From JAFGNB01 sp050304135 (GTDB taxonomy: Bacteria > Fibrobacterota > Chitinivibrionia > Chitinivibrionales > Chitinispirillaceae): a DNA stretch of 64,000 bases. The stretch's first letter is position 1. Every line of letters starts with the position of its first letter. Location of the stretch: NCBI GenBank assembly GCA_050304135.1, contig JBNLDC010000018.1, positions 66,375 to 130,374 of the forward strand. The letters are read 5' to 3'. Under the pieces are notes generated by a model. The model was not told where the DNA came from. It saw nothing but the letters and a program-made list of their open reading frames with translations, and did no database searches. This document shows, piece after piece, positions 54,130 through 62,443 of the stretch. Position numbers and translations under genes: made by a program.

Positions 54130-54786
54130 ATGAATACGGTAATACCGGATCCTACTCTTACGCTCTATTTCTCACTTCCCTTCTATCCGGTACGATCCAA
54201 AACATACTTCTGCCACGGCCATCTGGCACTCGGTATCGATGATCTCGTATACCAGATCTACAACCCTTCCCTGCTGAAATCCGGTTTTCTGGTCCCGGTT
54301 ATGCCCCGGACCAAATGGTTATATGAAAGCAGCATATGTTGGGTTGACAGAGATCCCGCTTCACCTGCATACCGTCATGTTCATTTGTATAAAGAAGGTG
54401 AACTGGCAAAGACGTCAGTTTACTTTATATCGATTCATAATATCGAAAATCCGGTTCTGTAACGTGCTGCGCGATATTTTCACTATATAGAAACACAATT
54501 TCAGGAAGGTCATCTGAAATTCGATTTCTTCATCCGTAATTGCGCAAGTCTGCTCAACAGGGTTTTTTATGAAAATATGGGCATTCAAAAAAAATTGTTT
54601 GGTGGTATTCCGTCGATTATATTCCGTAATATATACCACAGATTGAAAACAATGAACTACACGATCACAACCGGCAAGCTGCAGAAAACGGAAAATCATG
54701 AATTCAGTATTCACCGGTTCTGTATAGGAATACATTCACGTTCTTGTGAAACATACATGGATAACCGGGTTACCTATCACCGTTGA
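54130..54786 (+). pseudogene. Permuted papain-like (LRAT/YaeF-type) protein gene, interrupted by one in-frame stop
   Basis: One reading frame of 218 codons runs from ATG 54130 to TGA 54784-54786 and is broken only by TAA at 54460-54462. Before the stop is CHGHLALGIDDLVYQIYNP, with a candidate catalytic histidine. After it comes FDFFIRNCASLLNRVFYE, with a candidate catalytic cysteine. Histidine before cysteine is the permuted NlpC/P60 order seen in LRAT- and YaeF-like hydrolases. The stop falls between PVL and RAARYFHYIETQ, where a glutamine (CAA to TAA) would fit. No ribosome site is clear. Either a recent null mutation, a sequencing error or recoding is possible. It lies 504 bases from the divergent lipase gene. 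Confidence 0.65.
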
Positions 54787-54802
54787 ATTACTTCGCATTA
54801 CC

Positions 54803-57067
54803 ATGAACTATTACTTTCCAATCGTTTTCATCATTTGTTCTCTATGCCATCTACCCGGCCTTGCCGCCGCCCCGAACATATGGACCATCACCTCCCCCGG
54901 AAACATGGTAAAAGCTACCGTCCAGCTGTCGGACCTCGGTGGACAGGCCGATTACCCGGCGGATGCGGTACGGCTCTACTATACCGTGCAGGCGGGAGGG
55001 CCACTTGACTATACCGAAGTGGTGCAGGCATCTCCGATGGGACTTACAAGGGATGACGTCGATTTACTTGACGGGTTGACATTTGTATCGGAAAGCGACG
55101 TCCGGGCAATTGATTCGACCTACAGTATGCTTACCGGTAAACGCAGTACCTGTAGAAACTACTGCAACGAAAAGGTCCTCGGGTTCTCCTCCGGGGGAAT
55201 AACTGCAACCATGGAGATATATCTGCGGGCATACGATGACGGTTTCGCGTTCCGGTACCGCTTTCCGGAAACGGATTCTTCAGTAAAAACGGTTATTCAC
55301 GAAGCTACCGGATTCAGGCCGCCGGAGAACTCCGTCATGTGGATGCTGCCGTACAATACCACCGAGGACGATTATGCCCCCGCGTACGAAGATATCTGGA
55401 AACGAAACCTTCCGGTCGGCGCCGAGGTCGGAGAAACCGTGAAACCGAGCGACGGTTCATGGTGTATGCCGGCACTCTACCGCACTCCGGAAGGTCTCTG
55501 GGCGCTCTTGTGGGAAAGTGACGTGACCCCGTCATACAGCAATTCCCACCTGAGTAAAGCTACCTTTGGGGTCTATCGTATTCAGTTTCCCGATTCGAGT
55601 GAAGGTGAAGGTATCGGTGCAGTCAATCCGGTATCCACTCTCCCCTGGACTCTACCGTGGCGGGTTGTCATCACCGGCACATCACCGGGAACGATTCTTG
55701 AGTCGACACTGTCAACCGACCTCGCTTCCCCTTCGGTAATCGACGATGTTTCTTGGATCAGACCGGGACGGTCGTCGTGGTCGTGGTGGTCGGATAACGA
55801 AAGTCCGGTCGACTACAATAAAATCATTCCTTTTATCGACCTGGCCTCGCAGATGACCTGGGAATACAGTCTTGTCGATTGCGGATGGGATAGCCTTGCC
55901 AACGGTACATGGGAAGGGCTTATCGCCTATGCAGCGGAACGCAATGTGGGTCTGAACTTCTGGTATAACACCGGCGGCCCCAACAATACGATTTCCAACC
56001 TTACGCCGCGTGATCGTCTTTACGATCAGAACACGCGCATCAGTGAATTTCAGAAAATCAGCAGTGCCGGTGCGAAAGGGATAAAAGTTGATTTCTGGTT
56101 GAGCGATAAACAGCAGATGGTGCAGTATTATTGGGATGTATTCAGAGACGCTGCCACATACCATCTGCTGGTGAATATTCACGGCAACACGATTCCGCGC
56201 GGATGGCAAAGGACTTATCCGAATCTCATTACTGCCGAAGCCGTGCGGGGAGCGGAAAATTACATCTGGTTTCCTGAAGACGGTGACCGTTTTCCGTGGC
56301 AGAATACCATGATGCCGTTTATCCGCAATGCGGTCGCCTCGATGGACTGGACACCGGTAACCTTCACCAGTCTCAGCAATCCGCACAAAACGACGTTCGC
56401 ACATGAGCTGGCACTCTCGGTTATATTCGAATCCGGCATTCAGCATTTCGCCGACCATTACACCGGGTATCAGAACCTGATACCACCGGAAGCTCGGGAA
56501 TTCCTGAAAACAGTTCCCGTCGCATGGGATGATACGAAATACCTGCAGGGTTATCCCGGAAGCTGGGTGGCACTTGCACGGCGTAAAGGATCGGACTGGT
56601 ATGCTGCCGGTATTGCCGGTGATACCGCACGGGAGATGACCATTCCGTGTACGTTTCTACCGGATGCACCGGTTCGCTACCATTTCACGCTCATCACCGA
56701 CGGCTCATCCGCCACGACCTTCAGTGAAACCAGCGATACCGTTTCCGCGGGTGAATCGTTTACCGTCAACACTCCCGTCCGTGGCGGATGGGTGGCGAAA
56801 CTGGTCAACCTTGATGCGGATCCGGTGCAACGACTCCATGGAAGTAATTTTCAAACAAAAACCGTTCAATCGGTAATTACCGGAGTCAATAGCGGTGTTG
56901 TGCATCTTCCGGAATCCTGGGTGAAGGCGCATGCGCCATTCAACATTTACCGTTGCGACGGCAGATTACTGCGGCGTTCGAAGGCCTCTGTACCGTGTAT
57001 CGATTTAAAGAAAGTGTTCCGGCTTTCCGAGGGACATTATATCCTTAAACTTTCAGCTGAACACTGA
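54803..57067 (+). CDS. Secreted GH97 alpha-glycosidase
   Basis: A 754-residue exported enzyme removing alpha-linked sugars (alpha-galactosides or alpha-glucosides). ATG 54803 gives a clear signal peptide (about 1-22, ending GLAAA); an earlier GTG at 54746 is unlikely. The N-terminal beta domain (about 25-290) has the GH97 pattern, followed by the barrel: WSWWSDNESPVDY, SLVDCGWD, GLNFWYNTGG, KGIKVDFW with candidate nucleophile Asp 430, VNIHGNTIPRGWQRTYPN, and ITAEAVRGAE with candidate acid/base Glu 479. Asp in KVDFW suggests the retaining alpha-galactosidase-like subgroup; this is inference. The end (about 690-754) carries a tail-like NIYRCDGRLLRRS and GHYILKL segment. Confidence 0.88.
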   Translation: MNYYFPIVFIICSLCHLPGLAAAPNIWTITSPGNMVKATVQLSDLGGQADYPADAVRLYYTVQAGGPLDYTEVVQASPMGLTRDDVDLLDGLTFVSESDVRAIDSTYSMLTGKRSTCRNYCNEKVLGFSSGGITATMEIYLRAYDDGFAFRYRFPETDSSVKTVIHEATGFRPPENSVMWMLPYNTTEDDYAPAYEDIWKRNLPVGAEVGETVKPSDGSWCMPALYRTPEGLWALLWESDVTPSYSNSHLSKATFGVYRIQFPDSSEGEGIGAVNPVSTLPWTLPWRVVITGTSPGTILESTLSTDLASPSVIDDVSWIRPGRSSWSWWSDNESPVDYNKIIPFIDLASQMTWEYSLVDCGWDSLANGTWEGLIAYAAERNVGLNFWYNTGGPNNTISNLTPRDRLYDQNTRISEFQKISSAGAKGIKVDFWLSDKQQMVQYYWDVFRDAATYHLLVNIHGNTIPRGWQRTYPNLITAEAVRGAENYIWFPEDGDRFPWQNTMMPFIRNAVASMDWTPVTFTSLSNPHKTTFAHELALSVIFESGIQHFADHYTGYQNLIPPEAREFLKTVPVAWDDTKYLQGYPGSWVALARRKGSDWYAAGIAGDTAREMTIPCTFLPDAPVRYHFTLITDGSSATTFSETSDTVSAGESFTVNTPVRGGWVAKLVNLDADPVQRLHGSNFQTKTVQSVITGVNSGVVHLPESWVKAHAPFNIYRCDGRLLRRSKASVPCIDLKKVFRLSEGHYILKLSAEH

Positions 57068-57289
57068 CCACGTCACGATAACGATGTTGCATCCTGCATA
57101 ACAAACGCCTTCCGATCATCACCTTTCCGCTACCGTTTCCTATTGTCTCATGCAAGAGCCCCCCCTCCGACATACTCCTCCACATGCCACTCCCGGTACC
57201 AGAAAAAACCGTCCTATGGAAAATATCATTTGTGAGGTATCCACTTTACTACACCTTTTGAAGCTATTACTCCGGCGATTAAATATACC

Positions 57290-57408
57290 TCACTCGTGTT
57301 TCAGAGATTCTTCGACGATACTCAGAATGAGCGGGAAAAATACCGTTCATGCTGAGTTTGAGTTTACCCTGAGTTTATCGAAGGGAAGTATGAACGACCG
57401 TTACGGGT
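57290..57408. repeat. Dispersed inverted repeat with TTCGACGATACTCAGAATGA core
   Basis: The segment TTCTTCGACGATACTCAG...CTGAGTTTATCGAAGGGAAG resembles the inside of the element at 21670-21840 (CCTTCGACAAGCTCAG...CTGAGCCTGCCGAAGGGAAG). The arms can pair. It carries no gene. Confidence 0.6.
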
Positions 57409-57475
57409 AATATTTATTTGCCGGAATAATAATTGAAGCAAGAATCCGATAAATGCTGAAGGCGCGAAACATTCC

Positions 57476-57688
57476 AGCCCGGGCTTTCGGCCCGGGAATC
57501 GAAAGAATTAAATAGTAATAAGCCCTGAAAGGGCGAAGTAGAATTTCAACACGATTGTCATCAAATGTTCTTCTGTTATTATTAGTTGGTTTACAGAGGA
57601 TTATATATCGCCCTTACAGGGCTTCCTGGACGGCGTAATAATCCCCAAGCCTGCAGCCCTGGCTGGTATGCAATGCGCTTTCAGCGCA
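57476..57688. repeat. Array of short hairpins
   Basis: Four small perfect hairpins follow each other: CCCGGGC-TTTCG-GCCCGGG (57478-57496), GCCCTgaaAGGGC (57522-57534), a CGCCCTTACAGGGCT hairpin near 57609, and ATGCGCTttcAGCGCAT (57672-57688). Such GCCCTGAAAGGGC elements are common in environmental genomes; the function is unknown. Confidence 0.7.
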
Positions 57689-57857
57689 TCATGATCTGAT
57701 TTGGTGTACGTAAGTGAATACCACAGCATTATCTTCCATTGTCTCCAATGGAGAGGTACAGTACGCAAATAAGCGTTGGGGTACCTCGCTTCATACCACC
57801 TATACCCGCCTATTCATTAATTTTGGAAATTCAATTAGCCGGTTGCATCTGCCGGAA

Positions 57858-59498
57858 CTACTTCCCGTTCAAGGCATTCAGTACCCGGGTATAGGTGTCT
57901 TTTTTCTGGTTATTACTGAAAAGTAATGATTGTGAATTCGCCCCGTTACACAATGATGTATTAAAAGTATTCAACCATGAATCCCCATCATTAACCCCCC
58001 AAAAGGTTATAGCCACACATCTCGGCTGATCGACACACACCCTGGTGATTTCGTAATACAGTGCCAATTGTTCCGCTTTGGATATAAGGTTACCGCAGAG
58101 ATTGATGTCCCATTCTGAAATGAGCACGTCCAACCCCAGATCCGCATAGAACTGCAAATTGTTTTTTACCGTTTCTGCGGTAGCCAGATTGTTTGGCGGC
58201 CCGAGGTGGGTTTCAAAACCGATACCATCGATCGGCGCTCCGTCATCAACCCATTCCCTGATAATCTGATGAGCGAAACGTGTTTTATTGTGGTCACCCT
58301 CAAGGCTGGCATCGTTATAGTACAATTTGATGTCTTTCATATTGTTGTTGTCTGCATAATTCCTGGCTATTGTAAAAGCTTGTTTGATGTAATCGGGGCC
58401 TATCTCATTATAGAACACCGAGTTCCTCATGTGTACCGTCCCCTCGCCGGCATCATTGTCTCCGACGAATGCTTCATTGACGACATCCCAGGCGTAAACT
58501 TTGCTTCCGAAATGCCCCATGACTTTTTCGATATGATTTTTCATTATACCAAGAACTCTATCCCGCCCCCTGGCTTGACTTACCCATGAAGGTATCTGGT
58601 TATGCCACACGAGGCAATGCCCCTTGACCTTTATACCGTTCTGCTGTGCCCAGTTTACAATGGCATCAGCCGACGAGAACGTAAACGACCCTTCAACAGG
58701 TTCCGTGTTTTGCCATTTCATCTCATTCTCTGCGGTCACATAATTAAATTCGCGAGCGGCCAGACTGGTGAGCTTGCCTGATGACACAGCCGTACCGATC
58801 AGGACATTGTGACTGCCGCATGCTCCCGCTTCTTTGAGTGTGGCGGCACTGCAGTTGCGCACCGAATCCATGGTAATGGACAGGCCCGACAGATTATAGG
58901 ATTTGACGGGCGTCTTTTTATCGGCATAACCGCTTTTAACCGCGATGAGGGTATCGATAATTGAATCGGCCATTGATTTCGAAAGGTGCAGCTGCATTCC
59001 CGATGTCGACGGGGATTTCTTCAGATAGACGTTCGAACCGATCCGAACAATGGGAACGGTGCAGGTTTTCCGATTAACGGAAACCCGGAGAAAACTCAGA
59101 CCCGAAGCCGGGGCGGGAAGTGTCAGATGCCGGTTCGGCGAACTCAGATCCGAAAAGTCCCGGGAAACGATCATTGCGCCGTTGCCGGTAAAAATGGACA
59201 CATTACCGTTAATCTTTTCAATCAACGAATTGAAAACGATTTCTCTCCCCTTGATCATGAAATCAAGCGGCATCGACGTTGACCTGTCCATACCGGTAAC
59301 CCTGACCGGTGTCCTGAGGTTGAATTTTCCCTCGGAATCAGTTGTTGCGGTAATGTCTGAAACACCCTTCAATGTTATGGTAACATTGCCCAGAGGACCG
59401 CCACCGGATTGAGTGACGGTTCCGGTTATATCAACATCAACAGCCATGACTACCCCTGCAGTAAACAGCAGCAGCCAAATACGATGGAGTTTTTTCAT
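57858..59498 (-). CDS. Secreted GH10 endo-1,4-beta-xylanase with N-terminal accessory domains
   Basis: A 546-residue exported xylanase. ATG 59498 follows AAGGGGGA. A signal peptide covers about 1-19. Next is a carboxypeptidase-regulatory-like beta domain (about 22-110, DITGTVTQSGGGPLGNVTITLKGV, TDSEGKFNLRTPV), then a short beta region resembling the sorting tails of this organism (GNGAMIVSRD, FLRVSVNRK). The GH10 barrel (about 230-546) has FNYVTAENEMKWQN, GHCLVWHNQIPSW, WDVVNEAF with the acid/base Glu, YNDASLE, GIGFETHL, and ISEWDI with the nucleophile Glu at about 460. It is downstream of two small secreted-protein genes. Confidence 0.92.
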   Translation of the reverse strand: MKKLHRIWLLLFTAGVVMAVDVDITGTVTQSGGGPLGNVTITLKGVSDITATTDSEGKFNLRTPVRVTGMDRSTSMPLDFMIKGREIVFNSLIEKINGNVSIFTGNGAMIVSRDFSDLSSPNRHLTLPAPASGLSFLRVSVNRKTCTVPIVRIGSNVYLKKSPSTSGMQLHLSKSMADSIIDTLIAVKSGYADKKTPVKSYNLSGLSITMDSVRNCSAATLKEAGACGSHNVLIGTAVSSGKLTSLAAREFNYVTAENEMKWQNTEPVEGSFTFSSADAIVNWAQQNGIKVKGHCLVWHNQIPSWVSQARGRDRVLGIMKNHIEKVMGHFGSKVYAWDVVNEAFVGDNDAGEGTVHMRNSVFYNEIGPDYIKQAFTIARNYADNNNMKDIKLYYNDASLEGDHNKTRFAHQIIREWVDDGAPIDGIGFETHLGPPNNLATAETVKNNLQFYADLGLDVLISEWDINLCGNLISKAEQLALYYEITRVCVDQPRCVAITFWGVNDGDSWLNTFNTSLCNGANSQSLLFSNNQKKDTYTRVLNALNGK

Positions 59499-59693
59499 CT
59501 GTCCCCCTTTGTACGATACCTGGAACGGTAATAAAATAATATAAAACGAAACCTCCTGACATAGACCGGGAGCAGTTTCCGACATTTCCCCTATACTATA
59601 AACGGCAGATGGCGGTGGGTATATGCCGCGTCACTGCAGCGGGAAAGTCCGGGGGATCAAGCGGTGAAATCATCGGGGAGGAGTCGGCAGGAT

Positions 59694-60710
59694 TTACTTT
59701 GTATATAAAGTGATATCGTCGACATAATACCGCTTCACGCCTTCCTTGCAACTCACACTGTCATAATGGGGTCGATCCACCTTCGTGCCCCGCAACACCA
59801 GCAGCCGGTCTATGGATCCCATGTTGCTCGTCGGCAGATCTTGTGACCGAACCGTGACATCATCAATGATGTAGGTAACTTTTTTTGTCGTAAAATCAAC
59901 CTCGACAGCGCATTGGTACCAATGGTTCAGCTCAATGGGAGCAATCATGCTGTCGGCGACTGGTTCAATAGACAACATATCGTAATTGCTGCATTTAATG
60001 GAATCGTTCGGGTCGAACCCTATGCCGAAAGCTTTACTGAGCCCTCCGGAAGAACCTCCAGTTTTTCCCAGTGCTACCGTAAAATTGATCCCTCCCTTTT
60101 CTTTGGTCATGAGGTAAAAACCGACCCCGGCAATACCGTGTTCAATACGGGCAGTCACATCTAATGCATACAAAAGTGCCGTCCGGTTTGAATCGGCAGT
60201 GAGTGAATGCGTTTGACTGTGGGCTGCATCGGTGGTTATGCGCATCTGAGGATAATACCGTTGACCTACAACGACCATATACGTTGGATACCATTTGTTT
60301 AAACCGTTTTCAAAATCTTCAAAAAATACGGGAACACAATTCCTGGCAATTACCTTGAAAACAACGTTCTGTCTGTCGGCGCCGAATACTCTGGCTTTAA
60401 TACACGCTTTTTTTCCGCAGGGGAAGGTTACTTCCTGGCTGTTGTCAATAATTCTCAGCGGATCGGGGATCGCTCCCCATGTAGTGCCGCCGTCAAGGGA
60501 AACCGCAAGCGAACAGGAAACGTCTCCGGTTCCCTGCGGAATAAAGCTGATAATACAATCCCTTGCCGTTCGCTGCTGCAGAAGTCCATCTGTGTCGTAC
60601 CAGGAGCTGTCGCTGTTCCATACACTGTCAACGGAAACCGAATCCACACTCCAGCCGAAGGATGCAGTAATGCAGCAAAAAACCGAAACAACCACAGGTA
60701 GTGTTTTCAT
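59694..60710 (-). CDS. Secreted LamG-like putative carbohydrate-binding protein
   Basis: A 338-residue exported protein. A signal peptide spans about 1-19. The N-terminal 120 residues form an immunoglobulin- or fibronectin-like beta domain (SLAVSLDGGTTWGAIPDPLRI), followed by a domain of about 190 residues with the concanavalin-like pattern FFEDFENGLNKWYP, IAGVGFYLMTKEKGG, WYQCAVEVDFTTKKVTYIIDDV and YYVDDITLYTK. This fold binds polysaccharide in related proteins. Its start overlaps the end of the small upstream gene (ATGA) and it precedes GH10 by 196 bases. No catalytic residues are seen. Confidence 0.8.
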   Translation of the reverse strand: MKTLPVVVSVFCCITASFGWSVDSVSVDSVWNSDSSWYDTDGLLQQRTARDCIISFIPQGTGDVSCSLAVSLDGGTTWGAIPDPLRIIDNSQEVTFPCGKKACIKARVFGADRQNVVFKVIARNCVPVFFEDFENGLNKWYPTYMVVVGQRYYPQMRITTDAAHSQTHSLTADSNRTALLYALDVTARIEHGIAGVGFYLMTKEKGGINFTVALGKTGGSSGGLSKAFGIGFDPNDSIKCSNYDMLSIEPVADSMIAPIELNHWYQCAVEVDFTTKKVTYIIDDVTVRSQDLPTSNMGSIDRLLVLRGTKVDRPHYDSVSCKEGVKRYYVDDITLYTK

Positions 60711-61138
60711 GGTTTCCCCGCTACGACGAAGTGAACTGACTGAGCAACCATACCCTCAGCAGAACATCGTGCAAGGTACACACCGGATGGAAGCAGCCTG
60801 CCGTACGTTGCGTACGACCGGTCCTGCATCGCCACCGTACCGATGCATCTTCCATGCAGAGTAAAAAGTGATATCTGCAGATTGGCCTCCGGGGCGAATC
60901 CGGTGGTTTTAAATCTGATCCTGCCGGCGGAAAACTGATCAACGGAAAATAAACTCCTTTTTTCTGACCGGAGCGTCGGCTTCAGAATGGTAGCCGTGGG
61001 GTTCCATGGGGCTCTGGTTCCGGCAGCCAGGTTAAACGATACGGTCTGCCCGGTGACTTCGGTGCATATCTGTGCGGAAACAGCAGATGGAAGAATCACC
61101 GGAACGAGTAATAACGCATACATTATCCGCTTGAGCAT
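60707..61138 (-). CDS. Small exported protein consisting mainly of a sorting tail
   Basis: A 143-residue protein. AAAGGAG precedes ATG 61138; earlier starts lack a site. A signal peptide covers about 1-22 (ending AVSAQ). After about 50 residues of linker, residues 66-143 form a beta domain of the tail type (RIRFKTTG, LQISLFTLHGRCIGTV, PSGVYLARCSA, VHFVVAGKP). There is no room for a separate cargo domain. It overlaps the LamG-like gene by four bases and starts the group with GH10. A role in surface attachment is inferred. Confidence 0.75.
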   Translation of the reverse strand: MLKRIMYALLLVPVILPSAVSAQICTEVTGQTVSFNLAAGTRAPWNPTATILKPTLRSEKRSLFSVDQFSAGRIRFKTTGFAPEANLQISLFTLHGRCIGTVAMQDRSYATYGRLLPSGVYLARCSAEGMVAQSVHFVVAGKP

Positions 61139-61237
61139 TACGATCTCCTTTGCCCATCTCTTCTGATAGTAAACACCGGTGGGATCACTGAAAAATAAAC
61201 AATTTACTTCGAATAGCAAAGTATTCATTAATTCAAC

Positions 61238-61291
61238 TTCGGTACGATAAACATTTTTCCCGATATCCGTCTATTTACATCGCCTCACCCC
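61238..61291 (+). repeat. Dispersed repeat, copy 2 of 2
   Basis: Fifty-four bases matching 10811-10864 (TTCGGTACGATAAACATTTT onward, through CCGATATCCGTCTATTT to CGCCTCACCCC) with two differences. It sits just upstream of the small exported protein gene, in a region with no coding frame. Confidence 0.85.
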
Positions 61292-61399
61292 AACTCCCCC
61301 ATCCCCCGGCAGGGGGTATCTATTACCTACATCTTTCAGTTTTATCGTTTCTCCAAACTCAATTTACACAGGAGCGGGCGCTCCGCCCCGCGGCCCCGG

Positions 61400-61656
61400 C
61401 CTAAGGGTGTTCCGGGCCATCACCCTTAGGAAACCCTGGCCTTTTTCAGCACCGCAGCGAGCCGCAGACGCCATGTAGGACCGGTAGAGTTGTCATGTAC
61501 GGGTATCGATATCGATCAATGAAGCACCCTCTGGTACAACAATCGTTGGCGTGCGGCGCTATCGCGGCCGGAAGGCAGGCTCCTTATCTTTCGTCACATC
61601 CGTTCCGTTGGTTTACATTAGAAATTTCAGTGATATGTATTCAGGGAATTGGTATG
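61400..61656 (+). repeat. Structured repeat family, copy 1
   Basis: It opens with a hairpin CCTAAGGGTG...CACCCTTAGG (61400-61430), then GCAGCGAGCCGCAGACGCC, and a 45-base block at 61525-61569 (starting CACCCTCTGGTACAAC, ending TATCGCGGCC) identical to copy 3. It ends around GGAATTGGTATGAG. Short open frames run through the core but are not preserved between copies. Confidence 0.8.
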
Positions 61657-61734
61657 AGGAAAATGATTATATAGCAGATGAGTTTATTTATCCTAATAAC
61701 CCTGAGGGGAACGGCAGTGACCTTGGCTTATAGA

Positions 61735-61930
61735 TATTCCTCCGCCGAATAGGCGCCGCACGCCAGGACGAATGGCAAGCCGCCAACCAGTAGCTTGAGC
61801 AACAATGCTTCCCGCCTCTACGAAAAACCATCGGTCCCAAGGGGCGACTGCGGCTCGCCCAGCGGTTGTTTAGCGCACGGTGTCCAGAGGTGTTTGCGCC
61901 GGAACACCTCTGGTCGGGGTTTGGGTGGCG
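61735..61930 (-). repeat. Structured repeat family, copy 2 (inverted, diverged)
   Basis: On the minus strand, a hairpin CCAGAGGTGTTCC...AACACCTCTGG is followed by GGGCGAGCCGCAGTCGCCCC, GGGACCG and TGGCGTGCGGCGCC, in the same order as copies 1 and 3. A further hairpin TTGGGTGG-CGAC-CCACCCAA flanks it at 61918-61939. Similarity is partial. Confidence 0.6.
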
Positions 61931-62157
61931 ACCCACCCAATAACAGAAATGAATAAATACAGATCTATAAATTCCTTGACCTTTGTTTAACTGATTACAA
62001 AGCTATTTGAAAACCACATATATTGTTTTCTATTTGCCGGTTCCCGCACCGGCAGGCGGGTTCCGTTTTCACTACCGTTCAGTAAGCGTGCGGTATCCAG
62101 TACTTCGTCCTGTTTCTATTATACCGCTTTGTCCTAAGCAACAAAGGAACCAAAATG

Positions 62158-62374
62158 CTTTTTTCAGCGCCGCAGCGAGCCGCAGACGCCCAGTGGGACC
62201 GGGAGAGTTTTCATTTACGGAGTATTGTGCTCAAGGAGACACCCTCTGGTACAACAATCGTTGGCGTGCGGCGCTATCGCGGCCAGAAGGCAGACTCCGT
62301 TTCTTACGTCACGTCCGTTCCGTCGGAATCTATGAGAGGAACCTGGATATGTATTCATGGAACTGGTATGGGGG
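62158..62374 (+). repeat. Structured repeat family, copy 3
   Basis: It aligns with copy 1 from CTTTTTTCAGCGCCGCAGCG to GGAACTGGTATGGG, including the identical 45-base block at 62240-62284. It lacks the clear opening hairpin of copies 1 and 2. It lies 70 bases after the stop (62444) of a minus-strand gene, so it could be part of that transcript. Confidence 0.8.
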
Positions 62375-62443
62375 AAAAAAGAAAGGGATGAAACCTTCTC
62401 ATCCCTTTCTTCCGAAAGACAACCTTATGGTACCGCACTGTGA

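Larger units (their letters stand above)
57068..57857. other. 790-base repeat-rich spacer between GH97 and GH10 genes
   Basis: The spacer holds two repeat blocks listed separately and no supportable gene. Frames at 57150-57410 and 57714-57926 cross the repeats and look non-coding. Its role is probably only transcription termination and element insertion. Confidence 0.6.
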
